Origin: Shewanella sp. Choline-02u-19
GTDB lineage: Bacteria > Pseudomonadota > Gammaproteobacteria > Enterobacterales > Shewanellaceae
NCBI RefSeq assembly: GCF_002836205.1
Contig: NZ_PJBE01000013.1
Span: 2,542,001 to 2,606,000 of the forward strand
Length of the DNA stretch: 64,000 nt
Reading direction: 5' to 3'
Part shown: piece by piece, positions 1 through 9,270 of the stretch
Numbering within the stretch: position 1 is the stretch's first letter
Layout of the letters: every line of letters starts with the position of its first letter
The notes under the pieces: model-generated
Told to the model about the DNA's origin: nothing
What the model saw: only the letters and a program-made list of their open reading frames with translations
Database searches by the model: none
Program-made: the position numbers and the translations under genes

Positions 1-779
1 GTATCGAATAACAGATTGATTTGTGACACCGACACCCCGAAAAGTGCTGGGATCATTAAAGTTCGAATCTTAGTCACCCCTGGGTGACGCCATCCCCAGC
101 TTGGTTTAACAATCGCTTTTTCTCTGATAAGAAAAGGGATTTGAAACAAAAATTGAATCAAGCCACCAAAAAACACTCCCCATGCTAATCCTATTTCAGG
201 CTGTTCAACATTGGGAACCAAAAACAGAGCTGCGGCAATAATGGCGATATTGAGGAACACCGGGGTGAAAGCAGAAACCGCAAAACGCCCGCGAGTATTT
301 AGAATAGATCCCGCCAATGCGGTAAAAGTGATAAACCATAAATAGGGAAAGGTTATCTTCAACATTAACGCGGCTAGTTCAAATTTTTCTCCGCCTGGAG
401 CATCATTCAACCAAGCAAGAAACCAACCACCACCGAACAATGCTGCCAACACGGGTGACGCTATGACGCCTACCAAGGTTACAACGCTAACTAACACACC
501 GAGCGTACCAGCGACCTTACCCAGTAGGTCTCTTATCTCTTCATCGCTGTTTTTTTCTTGATATTCGGTTAAAACGGGGACGAATGCCTGTGCAAAAGCA
601 CCTTCAGCAAACAGACGCCTTAAAAAATTAGGAATTTTATTAGCAAAGAAAAAAACATCGGCGCTACTGCCTGCGCCCATAATATTAGCGATAACAACGT
701 CTCTCACTAACCCTAAAACACGTGAAATTAGTGTCATAGCACTGACTATCATGCCTGACCTAAATAGCTTTCTACTCAA
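1..779 (-). CDS. murJ: Lipid II flippase MurJ (MviN), N-terminal part; gene runs off the window
   Basis: About 259 codons are present; the 3' part lies before base 1. The start is a TTG at 777-779 giving MSRKLFRSGMIVSAM, preceded by a GGGGG ribosome-binding site; a nearby in-frame ATG is lacking. The protein shows the MurJ signature FFFANKIPNFLRRLFAEGAF followed by AQAFVPVLTEY and then hydrophobic segments. MurJ is the multi-spanning inner-membrane flippase (MOP superfamily) that moves lipid II to the periplasmic face for peptidoglycan synthesis. It is divergent from rpsT, an arrangement common in gammaproteobacteria. Family assignment is secure; only the truncation limits it. Confidence 0.95.
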   Translation of the reverse strand, partial: MSRKLFRSGMIVSAMTLISRVLGLVRDVVIANIMGAGSSADVFFFANKIPNFLRRLFAEGAFAQAFVPVLTEYQEKNSDEEIRDLLGKVAGTLGVLVSVVTLVGVIASPVLAALFGGGWFLAWLNDAPGGEKFELAALMLKITFPYLWFITFTALAGSILNTRGRFAVSAFTPVFLNIAIIAAALFLVPNVEQPEIGLAWGVFFGGLIQFLFQIPFLIREKAIVKPSWGWRHPGVTKIRTLMIPALFGVSVSQINLLFD

Positions 780-964
780 AACGCCCCCTGCCCCATGTGT
801 ATAGAGCTAAAAAAATTGGGCGATACCACGCACTAATTAGCGCTCCCCCTATTGTCTCGTAGCAATACCTGCTAGAATTGCGCACTATATTACACGAGTT
901 AGGTTGAAGAAAGCCAAGCTGGTTAGATTATTTTGAGTTAATCAAACTGATTTGACTATTGTCA

Positions 965-993
965 TTGACAAAATGACATAAATAGGGCATATT
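965..993 (+). promoter_or_regulatory. Putative sigma-70 promoter of rpsT
   Basis: A perfect -35 TTGACA (965-970) is separated by 17 bp from CATATT (988-993), which matches TATAAT at four of six positions. Transcription would start near base 1000, about 37 bases before the rpsT start codon. Inferred from sequence only. Confidence 0.55.
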
Positions 994-1036
994 CCTCGAC
1001 CTCAAAAATACCAAACACAGTTTTAGGAGTTGCACC

Positions 1037-1303
1037 TTGGCTAATAGCAAGTCTGCAAAGAAGCGCGCACTTCAGTCTGAGAAGCGTCGCCAGCACAACG
1101 CAAGCCGTGGCTCAATGCTACGTACTTACGTAAAAAAAGTAATTGCTGCAATTAATGCAGGCGACCACGAAGCAGCTACTGCCGCTTTCGTAACAGCACA
1201 ACCACTTGTTGACCGTATGGCGACTAAAGGTCTTATTCACAAGAATAAGGCTGCTCGTTATAAGTCACGCTTAAACACTAAAATTAAAGCACTTGCTGCT
1301 TAA
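1037..1303 (+). CDS. rpsT: 30S ribosomal protein S20
   Basis: 88 residues, the usual S20 length, starting [21 protein letters not shown] and rich in Lys/Arg/Ala. S20 is a primary 16S rRNA-binding protein of the small subunit. The start codon is TTG, as in E. coli rpsT where the weak start takes part in autogenous control; an AGGAG ribosome-binding site lies at 1025-1029. The gene stands alone, divergent from murJ, with its own promoter and a strong terminator. Confidence 0.98.
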   Translation: MANSKSAKKRALQSEKRRQHNASRGSMLRTYVKKVIAAINAGDHEAATAAFVTAQPLVDRMATKGLIHKNKAARYKSRLNTKIKALAA

Positions 1304-1326
1304 GTTTTAGTTTTAAAGCAAAAGTA

Positions 1327-1352
1327 AAAACCGGCTTCGGCCGGTTTTTTTA
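1327..1352 (+). terminator. Rho-independent terminator of rpsT
   Basis: CCGGC stem with a TTCG tetraloop and GCCGG, flanked by A and T runs, 24 bases after the rpsT stop. Confidence 0.9.
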
Positions 1353-1388
1353 TGTCTAAAATTTGAGTTTAATGCCGGAGCCATGCTT

Positions 1389-1861
1389 CTAATACCAATT
1401 GCATTAAGTATTTGACCCATTCAGAGCACCTCATACTTTTCAATTCAAGGCGCATTGGTGAAAAGGGTTGATCCCTTTTAAGCCACTGCAAAGCGGAAGT
1501 GGGAAATCTGAGTCGCTTAACGAGTGCGGACAACGTTTAAAGCAAATGGCAAAGCCCTTTAAGCTTCGTTGTGAGCTTTAGATATACGACTAAATGGTCT
1601 GTTTTGTCCCATACAAAATATGCCATTGCCTTCCTTCATGGAGGTCAAGTGCAGGAGGTACGAGCCCAAGAATGGACGAAGGTAGAATAATGCAGGAGCA
1701 ATTATCGAGAGTCATGCATGGAGCAATTATCGAGAGTCATGCATGGAGCAATTACCGAGGAATGCCAGAGCCGAGAATCACTATTAGCTTCAATCCCCAT
1801 CTCGCTTACAGGGCTTTGAATTCACGCTGAATGGTCAAACTTTTAATGCAACGGGTATAAT
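1389..1861. repeat. MITE-like intergenic repeat, disrupted or composite
   Basis: The left end reads CTAATACCAATTGCATTAAG and the right end AATGCAACGGGTATA, an imperfect terminal inverted repeat. An inner stretch (1437-1457, CTTTTCAATTCAAGGCGCATT) occurs in reverse complement within a second element at 59346-59512, which also ends in AATGCAATTGGTATTAG. The two are therefore members of one dispersed family in opposite orientation. No transposase is present. The middle carries a 25-bp tandem repeat and a weak open frame (1594-1830) that I do not consider a gene. No other feature is seen between rpsT and the ArsR-type regulator. Confidence 0.55.
1690..1763. repeat. 25-bp tandem repeat, three units
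   Basis: Three consecutive units beginning ATGCA(T)GGAGCAATTA; the first lacks one base and the third diverges at its end (ACCGAGGAATGCC). It lies inside the repeat-rich gap between rpsT and the ArsR-type gene. Confidence 0.8.
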
Positions 1862-1977
1862 GGCTGGATTCACAATTTTTAGATAAAAAAATAGAGAGGC
1901 ATGCCTCTCCATTTGTAACAACGATTGAAACTGTAGCGGCGAAAATGAGATTAGCACTTGCTTGTAGCCTAGTGCTA

Positions 1978-2292
1978 TTACGCTACCGTTTGTAAGCTAT
2001 CGCTATAAATATTATTAAGTAGCTTAATGATCTCTGCAACTTCTTCACTCTTTAACGAGTAATATACCGTTTGAGCTTCTTTACGCGTTTCAACCAAATT
2101 ATCTTTACGTAACCACGCAAGGTGCTGCGAAAGAGCAGATTGGCTTAATCCCAATTTCTTGTTCATTTCGCCAACGCACATTTCCCCTTCGTTAAGAAGA
2201 TAGCACAAGATAAATAGGCGGCGCTCATTCGCCATTGCCTTCAATAACACAACGGCATGGTCTGCTCGTTGCTGTATTAGTTCCATATTCAT
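1978..2292 (-). CDS. ArsR-family transcriptional regulator, HlyU/YgaV-like
   Basis: 104 residues with the winged-helix fold of the ArsR family: ALLKAMANERR-type helix (residues 16-25), recognition helix around LSQSALSQHLAWLRK, and wing KEAQTVYYSL. From memory it resembles Vibrio HlyU and enterobacterial YgaV more than metal sensors; the ELCVC metal motif is absent. Cys30 and Cys39 are candidates for a redox or persulfide switch as in the SqrR/BigR group. An AGGAGA site precedes the ATG at 2292. It is transcribed away from the M28 peptidase gene. Its regulon cannot be read from the sequence. Confidence 0.85.
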   Translation of the reverse strand: MNMELIQQRADHAVVLLKAMANERRLFILCYLLNEGEMCVGEMNKKLGLSQSALSQHLAWLRKDNLVETRKEAQTVYYSLKSEEVAEIIKLLNNIYSDSLQTVA

Positions 2293-2427
2293 TACGAACT
2301 ATTTCTCCTAAAACAAACCGACCGCCTAATATAGCGCTGCCCTGCAGATATAGTCGGGACATAAAGCACACTTTTTGCTAGATTGTTTTCAAAAATGGGA
2401 CATGTGTAATAAAAACAAAGGAAACTC

Positions 2428-3828
2428 ATGAAAAGCATCTATCTAAGACTCACGGCTGGGGTCTTTTTGGCCAGTTTAATTGGTTGTCAAAATAACAAAA
2501 TAAATAGCCCTGACGAACACATTGTAATGCAACTTCAGCAACGAGCACTGAGCTCAGATCTTGCTTACGATTTGGTTGAATCACTGACCGTCGAAGTCGG
2601 ACCGCGACTCGCCGGTAGCGAAAAAGACCTCATTGCGGTGCAGTGGGCTGAATCTAAACTTAAGACGCTTGGCTTTGATAAAGTCTATAAAGAACCAGTA
2701 CAAGTACCGGTGTGGCACCGTGGCGAAGCAAAAGCATCGATTGTAGCGCCTTTCCCTCAGCCATTAGTCATCACCGCTTTGGGCGGTAGTATATCAACTC
2801 CAAAAAATGGCATTGAAGCCAATATCATCCGCTTTGATAGTTTAGCCGCACTGCAAGCCGCCTCAACTAACGATGTCGCAGGTAAGATTGTATTTATCGA
2901 CCAGATCACCGAGCGCCATATTACTGGTAAGGGTTATGGTAAAAGTGTCGGCGGACGCTCAAAAGGCGCGATTGCAGCAGCAGAGAAAGGCGCTTTAGCC
3001 ATTATGATCCGCTCTATTGGAACGGATCACGACCGCATGGCACATACTGGCATGATGAAATATAAAGATGGCGTTGCCAAAATTCCGGCTGCAGCAATGT
3101 CGAACCCTGATGCCGATCTTATTAATGCAATGCTTAAGCGTGATGCAAATATCACAATCAACCTGATGTTGACGGCACAAAACCAAGGTTTTGCCACTTC
3201 ATACAATGTCATTGCTGAAGTCACCGGTTCTAGCAAGCCCGACGAGATAGTACTTATTGGCGCTCACTTAGATTCTTGGGACGAAGGTACTGGCGCGATT
3301 GATGATGGTGCTGGTGTGGCTATTGTCACGGCCGCGGGCAAGCTAATTCAAGACTTACCAACAAAACCTGCTCGGACCATTAGAGTCGTTTTATATGCAG
3401 CTGAAGAACTCGGTTTAGTTGGCGGCAAAGCTTATGCCAAAGCCCATAAGGCCGAGTTAGATAAGCACTACATTGCCGCCGAGTCAGACTTTGGTGCTGG
3501 TAGGATCTATCAGATCGATTATAGAGCCAGTGAAACCGCTTATACCGAGTTATTAGCCCTTACGACACCTATGACTAATAATGGTGTTGCCTTAGGCAAT
3601 AACAGAGCATCAGGAGGCCCTGATGTCTCGATGTTACCTTCACAAGGGGTGCCAGTAGCCTCATTAAGGCAAGATGGGAGCGATTACTTCGACTATCATC
3701 ACACTCCAAACGATACTTTAGACAAAATTGAGCCCGCTGCGCTTCAGCAAAATGTTGCCGCATATGCGCAGTTCGCGTACTTAATGGCGCAGTCAAAAAT
3801 TACTTTACGCCCCATTACTGTCAAATAA
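2428..3828 (+). CDS. M28-family metallopeptidase, lipoprotein (carboxypeptidase Q-like)
   Basis: 466 residues. A lipoprotein signal ends in LIGC (Cys20), so the mature protein is probably membrane-anchored outside the cytoplasm. A PA-type domain occupies about residues 115-250 and is followed by a co-catalytic di-zinc peptidase domain. Visible ligands and catalytic residues are His280 (GAHLDSWDEG), Asp292/293, Glu326/327 (AAEELGL), Asp354 and His424/425 (DYHHTPNDT). M28 enzymes release amino acids or dipeptides from peptide ends, so a nutritional role is likely. It is monocistronic and convergent with yaaA, sharing a terminator. Confidence 0.9.
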   Translation: MKSIYLRLTAGVFLASLIGCQNNKINSPDEHIVMQLQQRALSSDLAYDLVESLTVEVGPRLAGSEKDLIAVQWAESKLKTLGFDKVYKEPVQVPVWHRGEAKASIVAPFPQPLVITALGGSISTPKNGIEANIIRFDSLAALQAASTNDVAGKIVFIDQITERHITGKGYGKSVGGRSKGAIAAAEKGALAIMIRSIGTDHDRMAHTGMMKYKDGVAKIPAAAMSNPDADLINAMLKRDANITINLMLTAQNQGFATSYNVIAEVTGSSKPDEIVLIGAHLDSWDEGTGAIDDGAGVAIVTAAGKLIQDLPTKPARTIRVVLYAAEELGLVGGKAYAKAHKAELDKHYIAAESDFGAGRIYQIDYRASETAYTELLALTTPMTNNGVALGNNRASGGPDVSMLPSQGVPVASLRQDGSDYFDYHHTPNDTLDKIEPAALQQNVAAYAQFAYLMAQSKITLRPITVK

Positions 3829-3840
3829 TCGCGATTAACC

Positions 3841-3876
3841 CGATAAAAAAGCAGCCATTAGGCTGCTTTTTTATCG
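3841..3876. terminator. Bidirectional terminator between M28 peptidase and yaaA
   Basis: A perfect 16-bp stem (CGATAAAAAAGCAGCC and its complement) around a 4-base loop. A and T runs flank the GC core on both sides, so it can serve both converging genes. Confidence 0.92.
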
Positions 3877-3894
3877 GCTATATACTACCGCCAA

Positions 3895-4668
3895 CTACTG
3901 CTCTTCTCGCAAGAATACCGGGGCACTTACTGTTGAATCTGCTTCACTGTAACAATAGCCAGCGCTATCAAATTTTATCAGTGCATCTAACGTATCGACT
4001 TTGTTATCTAATAGGTAACGCACCATCATACCTCTGGCTTTCTTAGCAAAAAAGCTAATAACCTTGTATTGGCCATTCTTTTTATCTTTAAAAACAGGAG
4101 TTATAAGCGTTGCAGTTAACTGTTTATGCTTAACGGCTTTAAAGTACTCATTTGACGCTAAGTTAATAATGAACTCATCATTTTGGGCGTCTGTCGTCTG
4201 GTTGAGCTCATCGGTGATGATATCTCCCCAAAACTGATACAAGTTAGTGCCTCTACTGTTACCCAAACGAGTTCCCATCTCTAATCGATAGGCTTGCATC
4301 AAATCGAGTGGTTTCAACAGGCCATAAAGACCCGATAGGATCCGCAACTGTTGCTGCGCTTTTTGAAGACTCGCCTCAGATAATGTATCGGCATCAAGCC
4401 CGGTATAAACATCACCACGAAAAGCAAATATGGCTTGCTTAGCATTCTCCGGGGTAAAATTAGGCTGCCAACTACCAAATCGAGCAACATTTAAGCCTGC
4501 TATTTTATCGCTAACCTTCATTAACGATGCAATATCGCTCGGGGTTAATTCACGGCAGACATCAATCAGCAATTCACTTTGCCTCAACAACGTCGGCATT
4601 GAATAACGTTCAGTACCCGCTGGGTTTTCGAAATCTAACGTTTTTGCAGGTGAAACCAAGATTAACAT
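3895..4668 (-). CDS. yaaA: Peroxide stress protein YaaA (DUF328/UPF0246)
   Basis: 257 residues, the usual family length, starting [16 protein letters not shown], a hallmark of YaaA. Other conserved blocks are [39 protein letters not shown] and [14 protein letters not shown]. In E. coli YaaA is induced by OxyR and lowers free intracellular iron during hydrogen peroxide stress; it binds DNA. The gene is downstream of the alanine symporter gene on the same strand but separated by a terminator. Function here is by homology. Confidence 0.95.
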   Translation of the reverse strand: MLILVSPAKTLDFENPAGTERYSMPTLLRQSELLIDVCRELTPSDIASLMKVSDKIAGLNVARFGSWQPNFTPENAKQAIFAFRGDVYTGLDADTLSEASLQKAQQQLRILSGLYGLLKPLDLMQAYRLEMGTRLGNSRGTNLYQFWGDIITDELNQTTDAQNDEFIINLASNEYFKAVKHKQLTATLITPVFKDKKNGQYKVISFFAKKARGMMVRYLLDNKVDTLDALIKFDSAGYCYSEADSTVSAPVFLREEQ

Positions 4669-4724
4669 TATGATGTCCTATACAGAGATATTCTTAAACT
4701 GAGACAATCATACTGATCAAAAAC

Positions 4725-4756
4725 AAAAAAACCACGCTTATAAAGCGTGGTTTTTT
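4725..4756 (-). terminator. Terminator after the alanine symporter gene
   Basis: AACCACGCTT / AAGCGTGGTT stem with a 3-base loop and six-base A and T flanks. It lies between the symporter stop (4802) and the yaaA start (4668). Confidence 0.9.
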
Positions 4757-4801
4757 AGATTGTGTTAATTCAATTTACCGCACCGAGCGGTTAATCCTAT
4801 A

Positions 4802-6244
4802 TTAAGATTTGTTTGCAATAGGCTCATCATTAGTCCATTCACCCGTTTCAATCCCCTTTATTTCTGGGAATTGACTAGCATCAAACGTTGGAGAAACACC
4901 TGCTTTTATTTGACGTTCGTAATCTTTCACTACCGCAAAGGCAACCTTAGAAAGCAACACTATCGCAGAAATATTTACCAGCGCCATTAACCCCATTGAT
5001 ACATCGGCAAAGTTCCACACCAGTTGCAAAGAGGCCACTGAACCTGTCATCACCATCGCCAATACTAGGACACGGAAAACATACAGCACCTTTTTACTTT
5101 TAGTCAGGAACATAATGTTGTTTTCGGCATAGCTATAGTTAGCAATAATTGACGAGAAACAAAACAGTATAATTGCGAATGCAATGAAGTAAGCAGACCA
5201 ACCACCAAGCTCGTTACTTAGTGCCAATTGCAATAGACCAATCCCCTTGTGCTCACCAGGATTGTCTAACACACCTGACAACAAAATAATCGCCGCAGAA
5301 GCAGTACAGATGACGATGGTATCGACAAATACACCGATCATTTGCACAAAACCCTGTGATGCTGGGTGATTAGGGTTTGGTGTAGCTGATGCAGCAATAT
5401 TTGCCGCGCTTCCCATACCCGCTTCGTTAGAGAACAAGCCACGTGCAACACCGGCCATCATCGCGCCCATCGCGCCACCAGCAGCTTCCTCCCAACCAAA
5501 GGCACTTTTAACAATCAGTGTTAGCGCTGCTGGAACCTGCTCGATATTCAATACCAATACCGCAATTGCTACTGCTAAATAAGCAACAGCCATTACCGGC
5601 ACAATCAATTCAGATGCGCGAGCGACTTTTTTCAAGCCACCGCAAATAATATATGCAGATGCCATCACAATCACTAAACCAACAATGGTTTTATCCAAAC
5701 CGAATGCGTTGTTCAGCGCGTCGGTCATGGTATTAGCTTGTGCGGCATTGAAGGCAAAACCGAAAGCGATAATAAGTAGAATAGAAAACAAGGTTCCCAT
5801 CCATCTCTTACCTAGGCCTTTCTCCATATAATACGCAGGTCCACCACGATACTGACCTTCATCGTCTTTTACTTTATAAACTTGTGCTAATGTTGACTCA
5901 ATAAATGCAGTCGCCATACCGAGCAGCGCAATCAGCCACATCCAAAAAATCGCACCCGCACCACCAACAGTTATCGCAACGGCGACTCCCGCCATGTTAC
6001 CGGTGCCTACTCTTGCAGCCATCGATGTACAAAAAACCTGAAAAGAGGAGATACCATTCACTTTTTCACGGCCTTTAATCACTAATTTGACACCGTGGCC
6101 AAATAATCTGAACTGAATAAAACCTAGACGAAAAGTAAATAGCACACCCGCTGCCACTAATACATAAATTAGTAAGCTTCCCCACAGTAGGCCATTGACA
6201 GCATTGACGGCAGATTCAACTGCATTAATTAACGGTTCAAACAT
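4802..6244 (-). CDS. Sodium:alanine symporter, AGCS family
   Basis: 480 residues with about eleven hydrophobic segments. Family signatures are FCTSMAARVGTGNMAGVAVA, GGPAYYMEKGLG, and GLFSNEAGMGSAANIAASA followed by HPASQGFVQ. AGCS proteins (AlsT/DagA/CycA-like sodium symporters) import alanine or glycine with Na+ across the inner membrane, fitting a marine organism. The start ATG at 6244 gives MFEPLINAVESAVNAVNGLLWG. It is divergent from the phosphoketolase gene with a shared 425-bp control region. Substrate (alanine versus glycine) cannot be fixed from sequence. Confidence 0.93.
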   Translation of the reverse strand: MFEPLINAVESAVNAVNGLLWGSLLIYVLVAAGVLFTFRLGFIQFRLFGHGVKLVIKGREKVNGISSFQVFCTSMAARVGTGNMAGVAVAITVGGAGAIFWMWLIALLGMATAFIESTLAQVYKVKDDEGQYRGGPAYYMEKGLGKRWMGTLFSILLIIAFGFAFNAAQANTMTDALNNAFGLDKTIVGLVIVMASAYIICGGLKKVARASELIVPVMAVAYLAVAIAVLVLNIEQVPAALTLIVKSAFGWEEAAGGAMGAMMAGVARGLFSNEAGMGSAANIAASATPNPNHPASQGFVQMIGVFVDTIVICTASAAIILLSGVLDNPGEHKGIGLLQLALSNELGGWSAYFIAFAIILFCFSSIIANYSYAENNIMFLTKSKKVLYVFRVLVLAMVMTGSVASLQLVWNFADVSMGLMALVNISAIVLLSKVAFAVVKDYERQIKAGVSPTFDASQFPEIKGIETGEWTNDEPIANKS

Positions 6245-6436
6245 AATTATTCTTTATCCCCATGACAAACATAATCAAGCGCTTTCACTCTGGATTAGGT
6301 TTGGCTTGTATTTTTCCTTCCTAAAGTATTTAAATGACAACAGATTTTCTTTTCGAATTATCCTATACGTGATTAAATTACCACCACGCCTGCCGCATTC
6401 CGCGCTGCAAAATAGCATAGCATTGGTTCAACCCTG

Positions 6437-6452
6437 AGTGATACAGGTCACA
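6437..6452. promoter_or_regulatory. CRP-like box between the symporter and phosphoketolase genes
   Basis: AGTGA-N6-TCACA matches the TGTGA-N6-TCACA consensus at nine of ten positions. It lies in the divergent gap, so it could act on either gene. The rest of the gap (6245-6669) is AT-rich with a second palindrome at 6596-6614. Confidence 0.5.
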
Positions 6453-6595
6453 TTTCATCATTTAGCTGACAACCGAATCACACAAAACGCCAAGCATACT
6501 CAATATAATTAACTAAATTAACATGGCAATCACATCTAACTTTACTACATTAATTAGTGCAAAAAACTTTCTATAAATACGATACAGGGCACATT

Positions 6596-6614
6596 TTTGT
6601 AATAAAGTTACAAA
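6596..6614. promoter_or_regulatory. 19-bp palindrome upstream of phosphoketolase gene
   Basis: TTTGTAA-TAAAG-TTACAAA, perfect seven-base arms, ending 55 bases before the ATG of the phosphoketolase gene. It abuts a TATAGT hexamer at 6615-6620 that could be a -10 element. It looks like a dimeric regulator's operator; the regulator is unknown. Confidence 0.45.
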
Positions 6615-6669
6615 TATAGTATGTCATATAGAATTTGTTTAACTTTATGATTACCAAACGGGGTTGTTT

Positions 6670-9036
6670 ATGTCACATCAACAAGAGATCGTTTCCTTAA
6701 AGAAATTTGTTAGAGCAACAAACTTTCTAGCGACATCACAAATTTACCTAAAGCAAAACGTACTACATAAACGTGCTTTAGCGCACACAGACATAAAACC
6801 AAGATTACTTGGTCACTGGGGAACTTGCCCTGGTATTAACTTTGTCTATGCTAACGTTAATAGATTAATTGCTAAGCACAATCGTTCATTCGTTTACCTT
6901 GTTGGTCCAGGTCATGGTTTTCCTGCAGTACAAGCTAACCTGTTTATGGAAGGTTCGTTAAGCCACTTCTATCCTGAAACTATTCCTTATAATGAGGAAG
7001 GTATCACGGACATTTGTCAAAAGTTCTCTGCGGCATATGGTTATCCTTCTCACGCAAACCCAGAAGCTCCGGGACAAATTCTTGAAGGTGGCGAACTTGG
7101 CTATTCTCTGTCCGTCGCTTGGGGCGCAGTGCTTGATAATCCAGATTTGATTGCAGCTTGCCTCATTGGTGATGGTGAATCAGAAACAGGTCCTCTTGCT
7201 GCATCTTGGTATGCAAACCGTCTCGTATCACCAAAGAACAATGGTGCTGTTTTACCTATTGTTCATATTAATGGCTATAAAATTTCTGGCCCTACCCGTA
7301 TGGGAAGAATGGACCATGAAGAACTAGACCTTGAGTTCCGTGGTCTTGGTTACCACCCGATTATTGTTGATGATCAGCTTGAAGAAGACGTTTACGAGCA
7401 GATGCTAGCAGCGATGGACTTGTCATATAAAATGATTAATGACATTCAAACTCGCGCAAGATCTGGCGAAGATGTTGTTAAGCCTCGCTGGCCTGTCATT
7501 TTAATGCGTACCGCTAAAGGCTGGACTGGTACTGCTGAATATGGCGGTAAAAAATTAGAAGGTAACTGTGAATCTCACCAAGTTATCGTCAACAAGTGTG
7601 CTACAGATAAGGGCCACCTTGACGCGCTTAACACTTGGTTAGGCAGCTATAAGTTCGATGAGCTATACAGCATCAACGAAAAAGGCGAACTGATTTTTGA
7701 CAAAGATATTCTGTCATTAATGCCACCAAAAGCGTTAGCTTGTGGTCGTCAACACTTAAGCTACGGTGGTGAAGTGGTTCGCGCTTTAACCAATCCAGAT
7801 CTTGAAAAACTCGCTTATGGCGCTGAAACACCACGTGGTCAACGCGGGCTGTCAATGTTCAAGATGGGTGAATGGATGCGTGATGCATTTAAACTCAACC
7901 GTGACCAACGTAACCTGCGTATTTTCTGTCCTGATGAGACCTATTCAAACCAACTGCAAGCAGTGTTTGAAGAAACTGATCGTGCATGGCAGTGGCCTAT
8001 CGAAAGCTGGGACGAAGATATGTCTCGCGACGGTCGTGTCATTGAGTTGCTATCTGAAAACTTACTCTTCGGCATGCTCCACGGTTATACGGTAACGGGT
8101 CGTCACGCCATGTTCCCAACCTATGAAGCGTTCTCGCAAGTTATTTCATCAATGGCTGACCAATATTGTAAGTACGTTTATGCAAGCCAAGGTGTACATT
8201 TCCGTAAACCAGTGCCGGCATGTAACGTAGTATTGTCTTCGCTGCTAGAGCGTCAAGATCATAATGGCTACTCGCATCAGAACCCATCTTTCTTGGGCGC
8301 AATGTTAGAGAAGCATCCTAAGATCATCTCTGCTTACTTACCAGCTGACGGTAACAGTACTTTGGTTTACACCGAACGTGCTTATGCCGATCGTGACAAG
8401 CTCAACATCATCGTTGCTGGTAAGAAAGATCTACCACAATGGTTAACACTAGATGAAGCTCGCAGTCAGGCTAAAGACGGTGTCATGGTGTGGGACTTTG
8501 CTTCAGACGAGAACCCAGATGTGGTGCTTGTTGGTTGTGGTGATTACGTTACTCAAGAAGCAATGGCTTCACTGGTACTGATCCGCGAACTATTACCTCG
8601 TGTACGCATCCGTTTCGTCAGCGTTACCGAGCTAACCAGCAGCGGTTTGGGTAGCTTAAAATTCCAAAGCAAGCCATGGTTAATGGACGAAGTGTTCACT
8701 GCTGATAAAGGTGTTGTCTTTAACTACCACGGATACCCGAATACCATTAAGAAACTTGTATTCGATTACAAAGGTAGTGACCGCTTTAGAATTAAAGGCT
8801 ATGAAGAGGAAGGTTCAACGACGACTCCATTTGATATGGGTGTTCGTAATGGTACATCGCGTTACCACCTCGTTATCGACATGGCGTACAAACTGTTCCA
8901 GCAAAGCGTTATTGACGAAAGCCAACATATCGCTATAACCACAGATATGCTGCAACGTCTGGTTGACCACAGAAACTATATCAAGGCTAACGGTGTAGAC
9001 CCTATAAGCATTGAAAACTGGGTGTGGACACGATAA
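6670..9036 (+). CDS. xfp: D-xylulose-5-phosphate/D-fructose-6-phosphate phosphoketolase
   Basis: 788 residues, the full length of bacterial phosphoketolases. It is thiamine-diphosphate dependent and cleaves xylulose-5-P (and/or fructose-6-P) with phosphate to acetyl phosphate plus glyceraldehyde-3-P (or erythrose-4-P). Signatures are GHWGTCPGINFVYA, YLVGPGHGFPAVQANLF, the diphosphate-binding GDGESETGPLAASW, and SYGGEVVRAL. The ATG at 6670 (MSHQQEIVSLKKF) is preferred over an in-frame TTG two codons earlier because the GGGG element then sits seven bases away. With tal and pgi 1.7 kb downstream it suggests a locus for pentose/hexose-phosphate conversion. No acetate kinase gene is adjacent. Confidence 0.93.
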   Translation: MSHQQEIVSLKKFVRATNFLATSQIYLKQNVLHKRALAHTDIKPRLLGHWGTCPGINFVYANVNRLIAKHNRSFVYLVGPGHGFPAVQANLFMEGSLSHFYPETIPYNEEGITDICQKFSAAYGYPSHANPEAPGQILEGGELGYSLSVAWGAVLDNPDLIAACLIGDGESETGPLAASWYANRLVSPKNNGAVLPIVHINGYKISGPTRMGRMDHEELDLEFRGLGYHPIIVDDQLEEDVYEQMLAAMDLSYKMINDIQTRARSGEDVVKPRWPVILMRTAKGWTGTAEYGGKKLEGNCESHQVIVNKCATDKGHLDALNTWLGSYKFDELYSINEKGELIFDKDILSLMPPKALACGRQHLSYGGEVVRALTNPDLEKLAYGAETPRGQRGLSMFKMGEWMRDAFKLNRDQRNLRIFCPDETYSNQLQAVFEETDRAWQWPIESWDEDMSRDGRVIELLSENLLFGMLHGYTVTGRHAMFPTYEAFSQVISSMADQYCKYVYASQGVHFRKPVPACNVVLSSLLERQDHNGYSHQNPSFLGAMLEKHPKIISAYLPADGNSTLVYTERAYADRDKLNIIVAGKKDLPQWLTLDEARSQAKDGVMVWDFASDENPDVVLVGCGDYVTQEAMASLVLIRELLPRVRIRFVSVTELTSSGLGSLKFQSKPWLMDEVFTADKGVVFNYHGYPNTIKKLVFDYKGSDRFRIKGYEEEGSTTTPFDMGVRNGTSRYHLVIDMAYKLFQQSVIDESQHIAITTDMLQRLVDHRNYIKANGVDPISIENWVWTR

Positions 9037-9070
9037 GACCTTAATCAGGTTAGTGTATTTAGACTAAATA

Positions 9071-9104
9071 AAAGGGTGCTTTCCAACGAAAGCACCCTTT
9101 TTTC
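9071..9104 (+). terminator. Terminator of phosphoketolase gene
   Basis: AAAGGGTGCTTT / AAAGCACCCTTT perfect 12-bp stem with 6-base loop followed by T-rich sequence, 35 bases after the stop. Confidence 0.92.
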
Positions 9105-9194
9105 TTTTAACTTAAGTATTTATATTAACAATAAAGTGGAAAATGTCACATTTGCGGTTGATAATAGTGATAGCTAGCTATAAAACCAAAGGAT

Positions 9195-9239
9195 CTCCGT
9201 AATAAGTGCTAGCACTGCTTAAGTAATGAGTAGACGGAG
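9195..9239 (+). other. Inverted repeats in the probable 5' untranslated region of the OmpA-like gene
   Basis: CTCCGT (9195-9200) and ACGGAG (9234-9239) can pair and enclose the self-complementary AGTGCTAGCACT. Together they would fold a stem 30 bases before the start codon of the OmpA-like gene. Such leaders often stabilise or regulate porin mRNAs. That is inference. Confidence 0.35.
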
Positions 9240-9270
9240 AGTTTTATAATTAAAACATAAGGATTTCCGA

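Noticed and set aside
1594..1830. 78-residue frame in the repeat-rich gap after rpsT
   Set aside because: It spans the 25-bp tandem repeat, has no ribosome-binding site or recognisable domain, and lies inside a MITE-like element.
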